Source of the DNA: Eubacterium sp.
GTDB taxonomy: Bacteria; Bacillota; Clostridia; Lachnospirales; Lachnospiraceae
Direction: 5' to 3'
DNA length: 64,000 nucleotides
Assembly (NCBI GenBank): GCA_017965495.1
Contig: JAGCPW010000095.1
Location: 116,055-180,054 of the forward strand
The translations under genes were made by a program, and so were the position numbers. The notes under the pieces are model-generated. The model was not told where the DNA came from, did no database searches, and saw only the letters and a list, made by a program, of their open reading frames with translations. Numbering within the stretch: position 1 is the first letter of the stretch; every line of letters begins with the position of its first letter. This document shows positions 45,009-50,382 of this stretch, piece by piece.

Positions 45009-45082
45009 CGGCATGTGATGGAATTGGCATACGTGCTCGGCTAAGAACCGAGATTTTGTGGGTTCGAATCCCACCTTGCCGA
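45009..45082 (+). tRNA. tRNA with Leu anticodon AAG, short variable loop
   Basis: Acceptor CGGCATG/CTTGCCG (one mismatch), Leu-like D arm, anticodon stem CTCGG/CCGAG, loop CTAAGAA, short variable loop, T arm GTGGG-TTCGAAT-CCCAC. Confidence 0.85.
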
Positions 45083-45086
45083 CTTT

Positions 45087-45703
45087 ATCTTGAAAACTTA
45101 ATAAAAAGTATGTTGTAACCATGTGTTAAAATGAGGGACTAATCATCTCTGCATGGGCGCGGCGGAACGGCTGAGAAGTCGGGTCAAGGGATACCTTGAC
45201 AGGGTTTCTTTTCTGATGTCGAAAGGCTGAGGAACAAGATGGTATACCAGCCATCAAGAGAGAAGTCGCGGCACAAGGACAACGTGAGTAATGGCACACC
45301 TAAACTGGTTGCTCCAACAATAGACGCTCTCTGTGAGAGAATAACCCCGTAGACCACATCCGCAAGATGTGAGTAAATGCTGGGAACGCAAAATAATGGA
45401 GTTGAGCCTATAACTTTCTCAGAAATGAGAATGAAACCCGATGATGGTGCGAGTAGCCCAAGGCTCAGATTGGTTCATTAGAATTCTATAATTTTAAGGA
45501 AATTAGAAAATCTGAATGATGGGTGAAAGTTGGAGGTAAACAAATCCTCTCAGTGCTTTGGGTTCTTCGGAACTGCGGTAAGAAGTCTTAGAGCGACGGC
45601 TTTAAGGCTCAGACTTATCGTCACTGTGGCTGAATAATACGTAGCGTTGTATGAGTATGGCGAACAAAAACCAACAATGTATTTTTTATTAGGTTTTCAA
45701 GAT
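45087..45703 (+). ncRNA. Large ornate non-coding RNA (about 617 nt)
   Basis: Positions 45087-45116 pair with 45674-45703 in an uninterrupted 30-bp helix including G-U pairs, enclosing about 557 nt with many local stems and no credible coding frame. Size, complexity and position inside a phage tRNA cluster match the ROOL/GOLLD type of giant phage RNAs, but I cannot confirm the family. It is richer in GC than nearby genes. Confidence 0.8.
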
Positions 45704-45709
45704 AGACAT

Positions 45710-45782
45710 GCCCTTATAACTCAGTTGGTAGAGTATCGTCTTGATAAGGCGGAAGTCGAAGGTTCAACTCCTTCTGAGGGCA
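45710..45782 (+). tRNA. tRNA-Ile(GAU)
   Basis: Acceptor GCCCTTA/TGAGGGC, anticodon loop TTGATAA, T arm GAAGG-TTCAACT-CCTTC. Confidence 0.92.
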
Positions 45783-45792
45783 CTGTGCCGGA

Positions 45793-45866
45793 GGCCGAAT
45801 AGTGTAGTGGTTAGCACGCCAAGATACACCAACTTGGAAACAGCGGTTCAAATCCGCTTTGGGTGG
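45793..45866 (+). tRNA. tRNA-like gene with 9-nt anticodon loop
   Basis: D arm GTGT/GCAC, anticodon stem CCAAG/CTTGG, T arm AGCGG-TTCAAAT-CCGCT are clear. The acceptor pairs only 5 of 7 and the loop ATACACCAA has 9 nt, so the anticodon is uncertain. Val is the only amino acid with no other tRNA in this window; a decayed or unusual Val tRNA is one possibility. Confidence 0.5.
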
Positions 45867-45873
45867 ACCGGAC

Positions 45874-46106
45874 TTAAAAGCGCTAGCCCAGCAAGTGCAT
45901 TGCTGCCATATTAATGCTTAATATGGTTTGAGCCATAGAAATATGGTGAAAGTCCCTTTGATGATACAGTCCAAAAAGTGGCGGAGAGCGAGTAAGTCTT
46001 GTAGGTCGCGGCCTATAAGTACCGAGGACATGCAAAAACTGATGTTATGGAATATCCCGGCACCGTGTTGTCGTTAGAGGTGCATCAGGCTCGTACACGG
46101 AATGAC
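45874..46106 (+). ncRNA. Multi-hairpin RNA between tRNAs
   Basis: Stems AGCAA/TTGCT, CCATATTA/TAATATGG, CCATA/TATGG, TTGTAGG/CCTATAA and CCGTGT/ACACGG in order over about 230 nt. No gene. Family not recognised; a group I intron core was considered and not established. Confidence 0.5.
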
Positions 46107-46177
46107 GCTCCTATAATTCAATGGTAGAATAGCAGACTTTTAATCTGTCTATCCCAGTTCAACTCTGGGTGGGGGCA
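46107..46177 (+). tRNA. tRNA-Lys(UUU)
   Basis: Acceptor GCTCCTA/TGGGGGC, anticodon loop CTTTTAA, T arm CCCAG-TTCAACT-CTGGG, discriminator A. Confidence 0.92.
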
Positions 46178-46198
46178 TTTGGAAAAATTTATAAAATA

Positions 46199-46227
46199 TT
46201 GACTTTTCCATAAACTTATGTTATAAT
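46199..46227 (+). promoter_or_regulatory. Promoter
   Basis: TTGACT, 17-nt spacer and TGTTATAAT. Confidence 0.86.
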
Positions 46228-46258
46228 ATATATAGAAAATCAAGAAAGGAAGATTTAA

Positions 46259-46510
46259 ATGTATATATCAGTACAGTTTAGAAACAAGTTTAATGATTTT
46301 TCCGGCAAGGAATACGATTTTGAGGTTGTCGGTGGCATTCCTAAAATGGGTTCAGTTATCCGAATGGTTTCAGAAGACATGACCAAAAAGGTATGCAACG
46401 GTACGAGAGTTAAGGTTGTCGGTATTAAAACCGCTTCTTCATCTTCTCAGGAAAAGGTAAGATGCATTTTAGCATCCATGAACGAACCATCTATCAGTAA
46501 GGAGGTTTAA
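46259..46510 (+). CDS. Hypothetical beta-rich protein
   Basis: 83 residues. The start MYISVQFRNKFNDFSGKEYDFEV, read here in two halves around residue 12, resembles a common small phage protein of unknown function with an SH3-like beta core. Coupled to the next gene. Confidence 0.63.
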   Translation: MYISVQFRNKFNDFSGKEYDFEVVGGIPKMGSVIRMVSEDMTKKVCNGTRVKVVGIKTASSSSQEKVRCILASMNEPSISKEV

Positions 46511-46511
46511 A

Positions 46512-46856
46512 ATGGAAACAATGTTTTTAGTATCTTTGGAGTATTCAAATTTTCCTACAGATATTTGGCTTTTCCGAAATGCTGACAATGCATTAGGATG
46601 TTTTAAAGACCAAATGTTAGACCTTCTTAGTGAGGAAATTCGTTATACCAATCCATTAAGCGCCAATAACGGCATCTGCTTAAAGGATGAGCTTGACGAA
46701 GGTACATATTACTATTTTCTTGATAGCGAAGGTAAACGCATGACGGAAATCCCTAAGACTTTAGAGCCGGGATTTAAGTTCATTGAGTTCTACATTCGCG
46801 GCGCGGCGGATTCAGAAATAAGATTAACTGTTGAGGAAATTAAAACAGAAGATTAA
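46512..46856 (+). CDS. Hypothetical acidic protein
   Basis: 114 residues, no motif recognised. Starts 2 nt after the upstream stop, with AAGGAGG inside the upstream 3' end. Confidence 0.62.
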   Translation: METMFLVSLEYSNFPTDIWLFRNADNALGCFKDQMLDLLSEEIRYTNPLSANNGICLKDELDEGTYYYFLDSEGKRMTEIPKTLEPGFKFIEFYIRGAADSEIRLTVEEIKTED

Positions 46857-46866
46857 AGTAAATATC

Positions 46867-46895
46867 TTTACTTTCTCAGAAAAATATGATATAAT
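46867..46895 (+). promoter_or_regulatory. Promoter
   Basis: TTTACT, 17-nt spacer and TGATATAAT. Confidence 0.85.
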
Positions 46896-46928
46896 ATATA
46901 TAGAAAGTTAAGAGAGGAGAAATAAAAA

Positions 46929-47141
46929 ATGATAGAACAGATTTCTTGGGAAAAAGCAAAAGAAATTGTTGATGAGATTTACGGCAATGGTTGGAGCCTA
47001 GTTGGTGAAGACGATTGTGAGGACGAATTTATTTGTCCAGAGTGTGAAGACCCGGTTCTCAAAGAAGATTATCCGTTTTTAGATTTCTGCCGCGAAAATA
47101 AGACATTTAAATGTCCGATTTGCGAAAATGAAATCGGTTAA
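46929..47141 (+). CDS. Small zinc-ribbon protein
   Basis: 70 residues. ICPECEDPV at about 37-45 and FKCPICENEIG at the C-terminus give four Cys. Acidic. Directly upstream of the duplicated tRNA promoters. Confidence 0.62.
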   Translation: MIEQISWEKAKEIVDEIYGNGWSLVGEDDCEDEFICPECEDPVLKEDYPFLDFCRENKTFKCPICENEIG

Positions 47142-47151
47142 AGTGAAAGAC

Positions 47152-47180
47152 TTGACTTTTCTTGAAAGTTATGTTATAAT
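47152..47180 (+). promoter_or_regulatory. First of two tandem tRNA promoters
   Basis: TTGACT, 17-nt spacer and TGTTATAAT. Confidence 0.83.
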
Positions 47181-47235
47181 TAATACATAATAAATACAAA
47201 GAAAGTTCAAATCGAAAACTTAAAAAGTGAAAGAC

Positions 47236-47264
47236 TTGACTTTCTTTGAAAATTATGTTATAAT
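47236..47264 (+). promoter_or_regulatory. Second of two tandem tRNA promoters
   Basis: TTGACT, 17-nt spacer and TGTTATAAT, 37 nt before tRNA-Ala. Confidence 0.84.
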
Positions 47265-47300
47265 TAATACATAATACATAATAAATACAAAATAATAAAT

Positions 47301-47374
47301 GGGCCATTAGCTCTAATTGGGAGAGCATCTGCTTTGCAAGCAGAGGGTTGAGAGTTCGAATCTCTCATGGTCCA
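47301..47374 (+). tRNA. tRNA-Ala(UGC)
   Basis: Acceptor GGGCCAT/ATGGTCC, anticodon loop TTTGCAA, T arm GAGAG-TTCGAAT-CTCTC. Confidence 0.94.
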
Positions 47375-47420
47375 CTCATCATCCGGCTTGGTGAAGCCTT
47401 TGAATTCACCGTCCTTTCTT

Positions 47421-47492
47421 GGCCCTATCGTCTAGCGGTTAGGACGTCAGCTTTTCACGCTGAAAACCCCAGTTCGATTCTGGGTAGGGTCA
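47421..47492 (+). tRNA. tRNA-Glu(UUC)
   Basis: Acceptor GGCCCTA/TAGGGTC, anticodon loop TTTTCAC, T arm CCCAG-TTCGATT-CTGGG. Confidence 0.93.
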
Positions 47493-47499
47493 TCAGATT

Positions 47500-47560
47500 G
47501 ATGCAGACTTGACGCTTACTTCGTAAGTTTTTGGGTACTTATACAGAAAAAATCAGCGTC
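47500..47560 (+). repeat. TTACTTC pre-tRNA element, copy 1
   Basis: GATGCAG, 4-nt spacer, GACGCTTACTTC and a closing AGCGTC, 21 nt before tRNA-Asn. Same layout as 48690, 49703 and 49820. Confidence 0.65.
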
Positions 47561-47581
47561 ATTCATATTCTCAATCTTTAT

Positions 47582-47670
47582 GGGAGAGTCGCCAAACGGC
47601 TTGGCAACAGACTGTTAATCTGTCAGCGTAGAACTTTGTTCTCATGTGGGTTCGAGTCCCACCTCTCCCG
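47582..47670 (+). tRNA. tRNA-Asn(GUU) with long variable arm
   Basis: Acceptor GGGAGAG/CTCTCCC, anticodon stem ACAGA/TCTGT, loop CTGTTAA, an extra arm with AGAAC/GTTCT, G73. Asn tRNAs are normally class I; the long arm resembles Tyr or Ser tRNAs. Confidence 0.85.
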
Positions 47671-47674
47671 CTAT

Positions 47675-47817
47675 GGTCTATTCGTTCAACGGTTTAGGAC
47701 GGCCGACTGTGTTTAATTAGTTTAACAGTAAAACTAGTTCGAGAGAACTATTACAAGTGCAAATCTTGTATTAAACACCACTATCGGCAGATAGGGGTTC
47801 GATTCCCCTATGGACCG
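47675..47817 (+). tRNA. tRNA-Asp(GUC), interrupted by a nested tRNA-like element
   Basis: Exon 1 has acceptor GGTCTAT, D arm GTTC/GGAC, stem GCCGA and CTGT; exon 2 has CTA, stem TCGGC, T arm AGGGG-TTCGATT-CCCCT, acceptor ATGGACC and G73. Removing 47711-47780 restores loop CTGTCTA with anticodon GUC. The split lies between anticodon bases 35 and 36. Confidence 0.9.
47711..47780 (+). other. Nested tRNA-like intron in tRNA-Asp
   Basis: The 70-nt insert folds as a cloverleaf: acceptor GTTTAAT/ATTAAAC, TA at positions 8-9, D arm GTTT/AAAC, a third arm AGTTC/GAACT capped by GAGA instead of an anticodon loop, T arm ACAAG-TGCAAAT-CTTGT and a 3' ACCA. Its 5' G and 3' CCA coincide exactly with the exon borders needed for a 7-nt outer loop. 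RNase P and tRNA 3' processing could release it; exon 1 3'-OH and exon 2 5'-phosphate would then suit RNA ligase. Confidence 0.88.
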
Positions 47818-47920
47818 CTTGGGTGCATGGAACCCAAAAAGCTCCATTGTTAGACTGACTAACAGAAAATAATCAGTATGGGTTAACGTACCTTATGGTT
47901 GAAACGTTGACCCCGAATAT
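47818..47920 (+). ncRNA. Spacer with two hairpins
   Basis: TTGGGT/AACCCAA and TGTTAG/CTAACA stems between tRNA-Asp and tRNA-Pro. No gene. Confidence 0.4.
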
Positions 47921-47991
47921 AGAGGATGTGGTGTAATGGTAACACACTCCCCTTGGGAGGGAGAGTCGCAGTTCAAATCTGACATCTTCTA
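47921..47991 (+). tRNA. tRNA-Pro(UGG)
   Basis: Acceptor AGAGGAT/ATCTTCT, D arm GTGT/ACAC, anticodon stem CTCCC/GGGAG, loop CTTGGGA. The T stem is weak (about 3 bp around TTCAAAT). Confidence 0.85.
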
Positions 47992-47996
47992 TCGTA

Positions 47997-48068
47997 TGAA
48001 GTGAGGGCAAATGGTTAAGTCATTTAGTTACAAACTAAAAGGAGTGGGTTCGATTCCCATCGCTTCTT
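47997..48068 (+). tRNA. tRNA-Cys-like with anticodon ACA
   Basis: Anticodon stem TTTAG/CTAAA, loop TTACAAA (ACA), T arm GTGGG-TTCGATT-CCCAT, acceptor GAAGTG/CGCTTC. ACA would read UGU; A34 is rare outside Arg. The D arm is weak. Confidence 0.65.
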
Positions 48069-48069
48069 T

Positions 48070-48141
48070 CGCGGCGAGGACAAATGGAAAGTCGCCGTCC
48101 TCATAAGTCGGAGATAGTAGGTTCGATTCCTACCGCCGCAA
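48070..48141 (+). tRNA. Initiator-like tRNA-Met(CAU)
   Basis: Acceptor CGCGGCG/CGCCGCA has the C1-A72 mismatch that marks bacterial initiator tRNA. Anticodon stem CCGTC/GTCGG, loop CTCATAA, T arm GTAGG-TTCGATT-CCTAC. The three G-C pairs typical of initiator anticodon stems are absent, so initiator status is likely but not certain. Confidence 0.75.
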
Positions 48142-48450
48142 TCGGTCGTCGCAGACCAAGTATTGGTTGCTATTAACCAATTTAGAACGTAGATGGTGAA
48201 TGGTCTTCTACATAGTCCATCATGTTCTACCAAACACAGTAGAAGAGTGGATTGGGAGTTTTTTATCATGTTTCTCACAAATAATACATGGTTGACAGGT
48301 AGGCCAAAGAGAGCTCTACTGCTGAATGAGGAGAAGGACATTCCGGTTTTCCCACTAGCACCGTGACGTTAGTAGGGAGCGGAGCACTGCTCAGTGTGTG
48401 GTCGTTGGCGGGATGGAGTCATCGTGAACAAGAATTCCATCCAAATTGAC
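48142..48450 (+). ncRNA. Structured non-coding region between tRNA-Met and tRNA-Tyr
   Basis: Stems GGTC/GACC, ATTGGTT/AACCAAT, GATGG/CCATC, long-range CAGTAG/CTACTG, and GGATGGA/TCCATCC. About 300 nt without a gene. May be a second ornate RNA. Confidence 0.5.
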
Positions 48451-48532
48451 GGGGGAGTCGTATAGCGGCAATTACACTTGACTGTAAATCAAGCGGCTTC
48501 GGTCTTCATTGGTTCGAGTCCAATCTCCCCCA
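48451..48532 (+). tRNA. tRNA-Tyr(GUA)
   Basis: Acceptor GGGGGAG/CTCCCCC, anticodon stem CTTGA/TCAAG, loop CTGTAAA, long variable arm, T arm ATTGG-TTCGAGT-CCAAT, A73. Confidence 0.94.
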
Positions 48533-48539
48533 TAGTGTT

Positions 48540-48689
48540 GAAGCAGTTTAATGAGATACTTCATAACAGATTGATGACACATTCTATACATATTTGATTT
48601 CTCGTCAAGGAATCGCGGCTAGCCCAAGGCAGAAATTGGGCATTTACTTCTCATTAAGACATTCTCAACAATTATTTTTAAAATTGACA
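48540..48689 (+). ncRNA. Structured spacer closed by TTAATGAGA/TCTCATTAA
   Basis: A 9-bp long-range stem encloses an AGCCCAA/TTGGGC hairpin. The 3' side also carries a TTACTTC motif. No gene. Confidence 0.4.
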
Positions 48690-48750
48690 GAAGCAGAATA
48701 AACGCTTACTTCATTAGAGCCATTTAGAATTTCTGATTTTTAGTCGCGTT
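48690..48750 (+). repeat. TTACTTC pre-tRNA element, copy 2
   Basis: GAAGCAG, AACGCTTACTTC and closing GCGTT, 21 nt before tRNA-Gly. Confidence 0.62.
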
Positions 48751-48804
48751 TGTTGTATTCTCTGTCCCTATGCGGATGTAGTTTAATGGTAGAACGACTG
48801 GCTT

Positions 48805-49658
48805 GTTTTATTAGTTTAAGTCAAACGTTGCCTATTCGATTTTTTAGAGGAGAGTGTTCATTTTTCTACCTTAATAATGAGGTGATTAAAATGACAATCG
48901 GAATTTATAAAATCGAAAATCTCATCAATCATAAGGTTTATATAGGACAATCAATTCATATCGAAAAGCGTTGGCAAGAACATTGTCGTCTTAGTAGTGA
49001 CAGCGTGATTGCAAAAGCAATTCAAAAGTATGGAAAAGAAAATTTTTCTTTTCAAATCCTTGAAGAGTGTTCTGAATAGGAATTGGATGAAAAAGAATTG
49101 TCTTATATAAGGAAATATAATAGTTTAGTTCCTAACGGCTATAACGTAACCGATTATATTGAAGGACAAAGACGATTATATATTTATTATGATAGAGATA
49201 CTTTACTTCAGATTATTTCTGACATTAAAGACACCAATCTTACCTTTAAAGAAATTGCCGCGAAATACGACCTTGATATTAGTATGATTTATTATCTTAA
49301 TAGAGGTGATTATCATACATTGGAGAATTTAACTTATCCTTTGCGGCAAGTTAAGTCCTTTAAAAAACAATATCGTTATTGTATTGATTGCGGAGTTGAA
49401 ATTGGTAAGGGAGCAAAAAGATGTATCCCCTGTTCACAAAAGGCTCAATACACTTGTGAGCGACCATCTCGACAAGTATTAAAAGACATGATAAGAACTA
49501 TGTCTTTCGTTAAGATTGGAAAAGAATTTGGTGTTACTGACAATGCTATAAGAAATTGGTGTATTCAAAATGAATTACCATCAAAAAAATCTGATATTAA
49601 AAAGTATTCTGATGATGAGTGGGCAAAGATATGAGTGCGAATCTCATATAAAGCACCA
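48805..49658 (+). mobile_element. Nested tRNA-like intron carrying a GIY-YIG gene
   Basis: Ends fold like the Asp insert: acceptor GTTTTAT/ATAAAGC, TA, D arm GTTT/AAAC, T arm ATGAG-TGCGAAT-CTCAT and 3' ACCA directly before exon 2. The endonuclease gene replaces the anticodon arm. The gene's TGA lies inside the T-stem sequence. This is the arrangement expected of a mobile intron, but built on a tRNA scaffold instead of a group I ribozyme. Confidence 0.86.
48891..49634 (+). CDS. GIY-YIG homing endonuclease inside the tRNA-Gly intron
   Basis: 247 residues with one TAG (49077) read as Gln. N-terminal GIYKIENLINHKVYIGQS, KRWQEH with the catalytic Arg, and NFSFQILEE make the GIY-YIG domain (1-85). 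The C-terminal part has a helix-turn-helix (FKEIAAKYDLDISMIYYL), a CxxC...CxxC zinc site near residue 155 and a second HTH (VKIGKEFGVTDNAIRNW), as expected for target recognition. Likely spreads the intron to intronless tRNA-Gly genes. Ribosome site GAGGTG. Confidence 0.87.
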
Positions 49659-49702
49659 CCACCCAGTAGATGAGGTTTCAATTACCTCTATTCGCTTTAG
49701 CC

Positions 49703-49789
49703 GATGCATTAGAAAACGGTTACTTCAATTGGTTTGAAAATTTCTTTCGTGCAGAAATAGTGCGGTTCGATTCCGTTTAACCCGTTTTC
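49703..49789 (+). repeat. TTACTTC element, copy 3, with tRNA-like fold
   Basis: GATGCAT and AAAACGGTTACTTC close with CCCGTTTT. Inside are a TTCA/TGAA D-like arm, stem TTTCT/AGAAA with loop TTCGTGC, and TTCGATT in a T-like loop, so it may be a degenerate tRNA (anticodon CGU). Confidence 0.5.
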
Positions 49790-49819
49790 ACCTTTCTCGG
49801 TCATTATTTTTATTAAGTC

Positions 49820-49878
49820 GATGCAGTATATACGGTTACTTCGACAGCCTGTTAACCTGTTTTTGATACTCTCCGTAT
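49820..49878 (+). repeat. TTACTTC pre-tRNA element, copy 4
   Basis: GATGCAG, ATACGGTTACTTC and closing CCGTAT, 19 nt before tRNA-Thr. Confidence 0.62.
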
Positions 49879-49897
49879 GTGGCTTTCTCGACTATAT

Positions 49898-49970
49898 GCT
49901 CCCGTACCACAATTGGCAGTGGGACTGATTTGTAATCAGTAAGTTGTGAGTTCGAGTCTCACCGGGAGCT
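49898..49970 (+). tRNA. tRNA-Thr(UGU)
   Basis: Acceptor GCTCCCG/CGGGAGC, anticodon stem ACTGA/TCAGT, loop TTTGTAA, T arm GTGAG-TTCGAGT-CTCAC. Confidence 0.92.
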
Positions 49971-49980
49971 TTTGATAATG

Positions 49981-50010
49981 ACCGGATAGTTTAACTGTCC
50001 GGTCTTTTTT
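49981..50010 (+). terminator. Terminator of the tRNA cluster
   Basis: ACCGGA/TCCGGT stem followed by a T run. Confidence 0.88.
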
Positions 50011-50014
50011 ATTC

Positions 50015-50043
50015 TTTACTTTTAAAGAAAATTATGTTATAAT
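50015..50043 (+). promoter_or_regulatory. Promoter of the TROVE operon
   Basis: TTTACT, 17-nt spacer, TGTTATAAT, then AGAAAGTTAAGA. Confidence 0.86.
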
Positions 50044-50074
50044 AATTACAGAAAGTTAAGAAAGGATAGTAAGT

Positions 50075-50365
50075 ATGACAGAACAATGTTTTGAAATAAT
50101 TTCAGAAGAAAAACTCAAACTAATGGCTACTAAAAATCTTATAGACCTTATGAGAGTTTATGATTATATCCGCCCTGACTACACATATGATTGTTATTGG
50201 GGCAATTGCAAATGCCAAAAGGCTTGTAAGGCTCTTCGCCGCGAAATGGCAATGAGAATTTACACAATTCTCAAAACAAGACCTCACATCCCAAATAAGG
50301 CAGAAGCTAAGAAAATAAGACAAGAACGTGCGGCAAAGAGATTTAAGACAACATCCGCAAGATAA
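50075..50365 (+). CDS. Small protein preceding the Ro/TROVE gene
   Basis: 96 residues. YDCYWGNCKCQKACKALRRE holds three Cys in a short span; the C-terminus is basic (KKIRQERAAKRF). Same transcript as the TROVE gene, so possibly an RNA-binding partner. Confidence 0.62.
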   Translation: MTEQCFEIISEEKLKLMATKNLIDLMRVYDYIRPDYTYDCYWGNCKCQKACKALRREMAMRIYTILKTRPHIPNKAEAKKIRQERAAKRFKTTSAR

Positions 50366-50382
50366 TTAAGGAGGACGATATT

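Larger units (their letters stand above)
47143..47290 (+). repeat. Tandem duplication carrying two promoters
   Basis: Two near-identical copies of about 60 nt (GTGAAAGACTTGACTTT ... TAATTAATACATAATA) starting at 47143 and 47227. Confidence 0.8.
48772..49696 (+). tRNA. tRNA-Gly(UCC), interrupted by an 854-nt intron
   Basis: Exon 1 (to 48804) has acceptor GCGGATG, D arm GTTT/GAAC, stem ACTGG and CTT. Exon 2 (from 49659) has CCAC, stem CCAGT, T arm GAGGT-TTCAATT-ACCTC, acceptor TATTCGC and U73. Joining gives the 7-nt loop CTTCCAC with anticodon UCC. U73 fits Gly. Confidence 0.88.

Noticed and set aside
44200-45118. Open frames across the tRNA cluster
   Set aside because: They overlap several confident tRNAs, lack ribosome sites and have tRNA-derived composition.
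45180-45240. Hammerhead ribozyme (CTGATGTCGAAA)
   Set aside because: The conserved CTGANGA core is incomplete and flanking stems do not fit.
45874-46106. Group I intron or RNase P RNA core
   Set aside because: Short matches such as GATACAGTCC are suggestive, but no paired P3/P7 core or flanking exons could be drawn.
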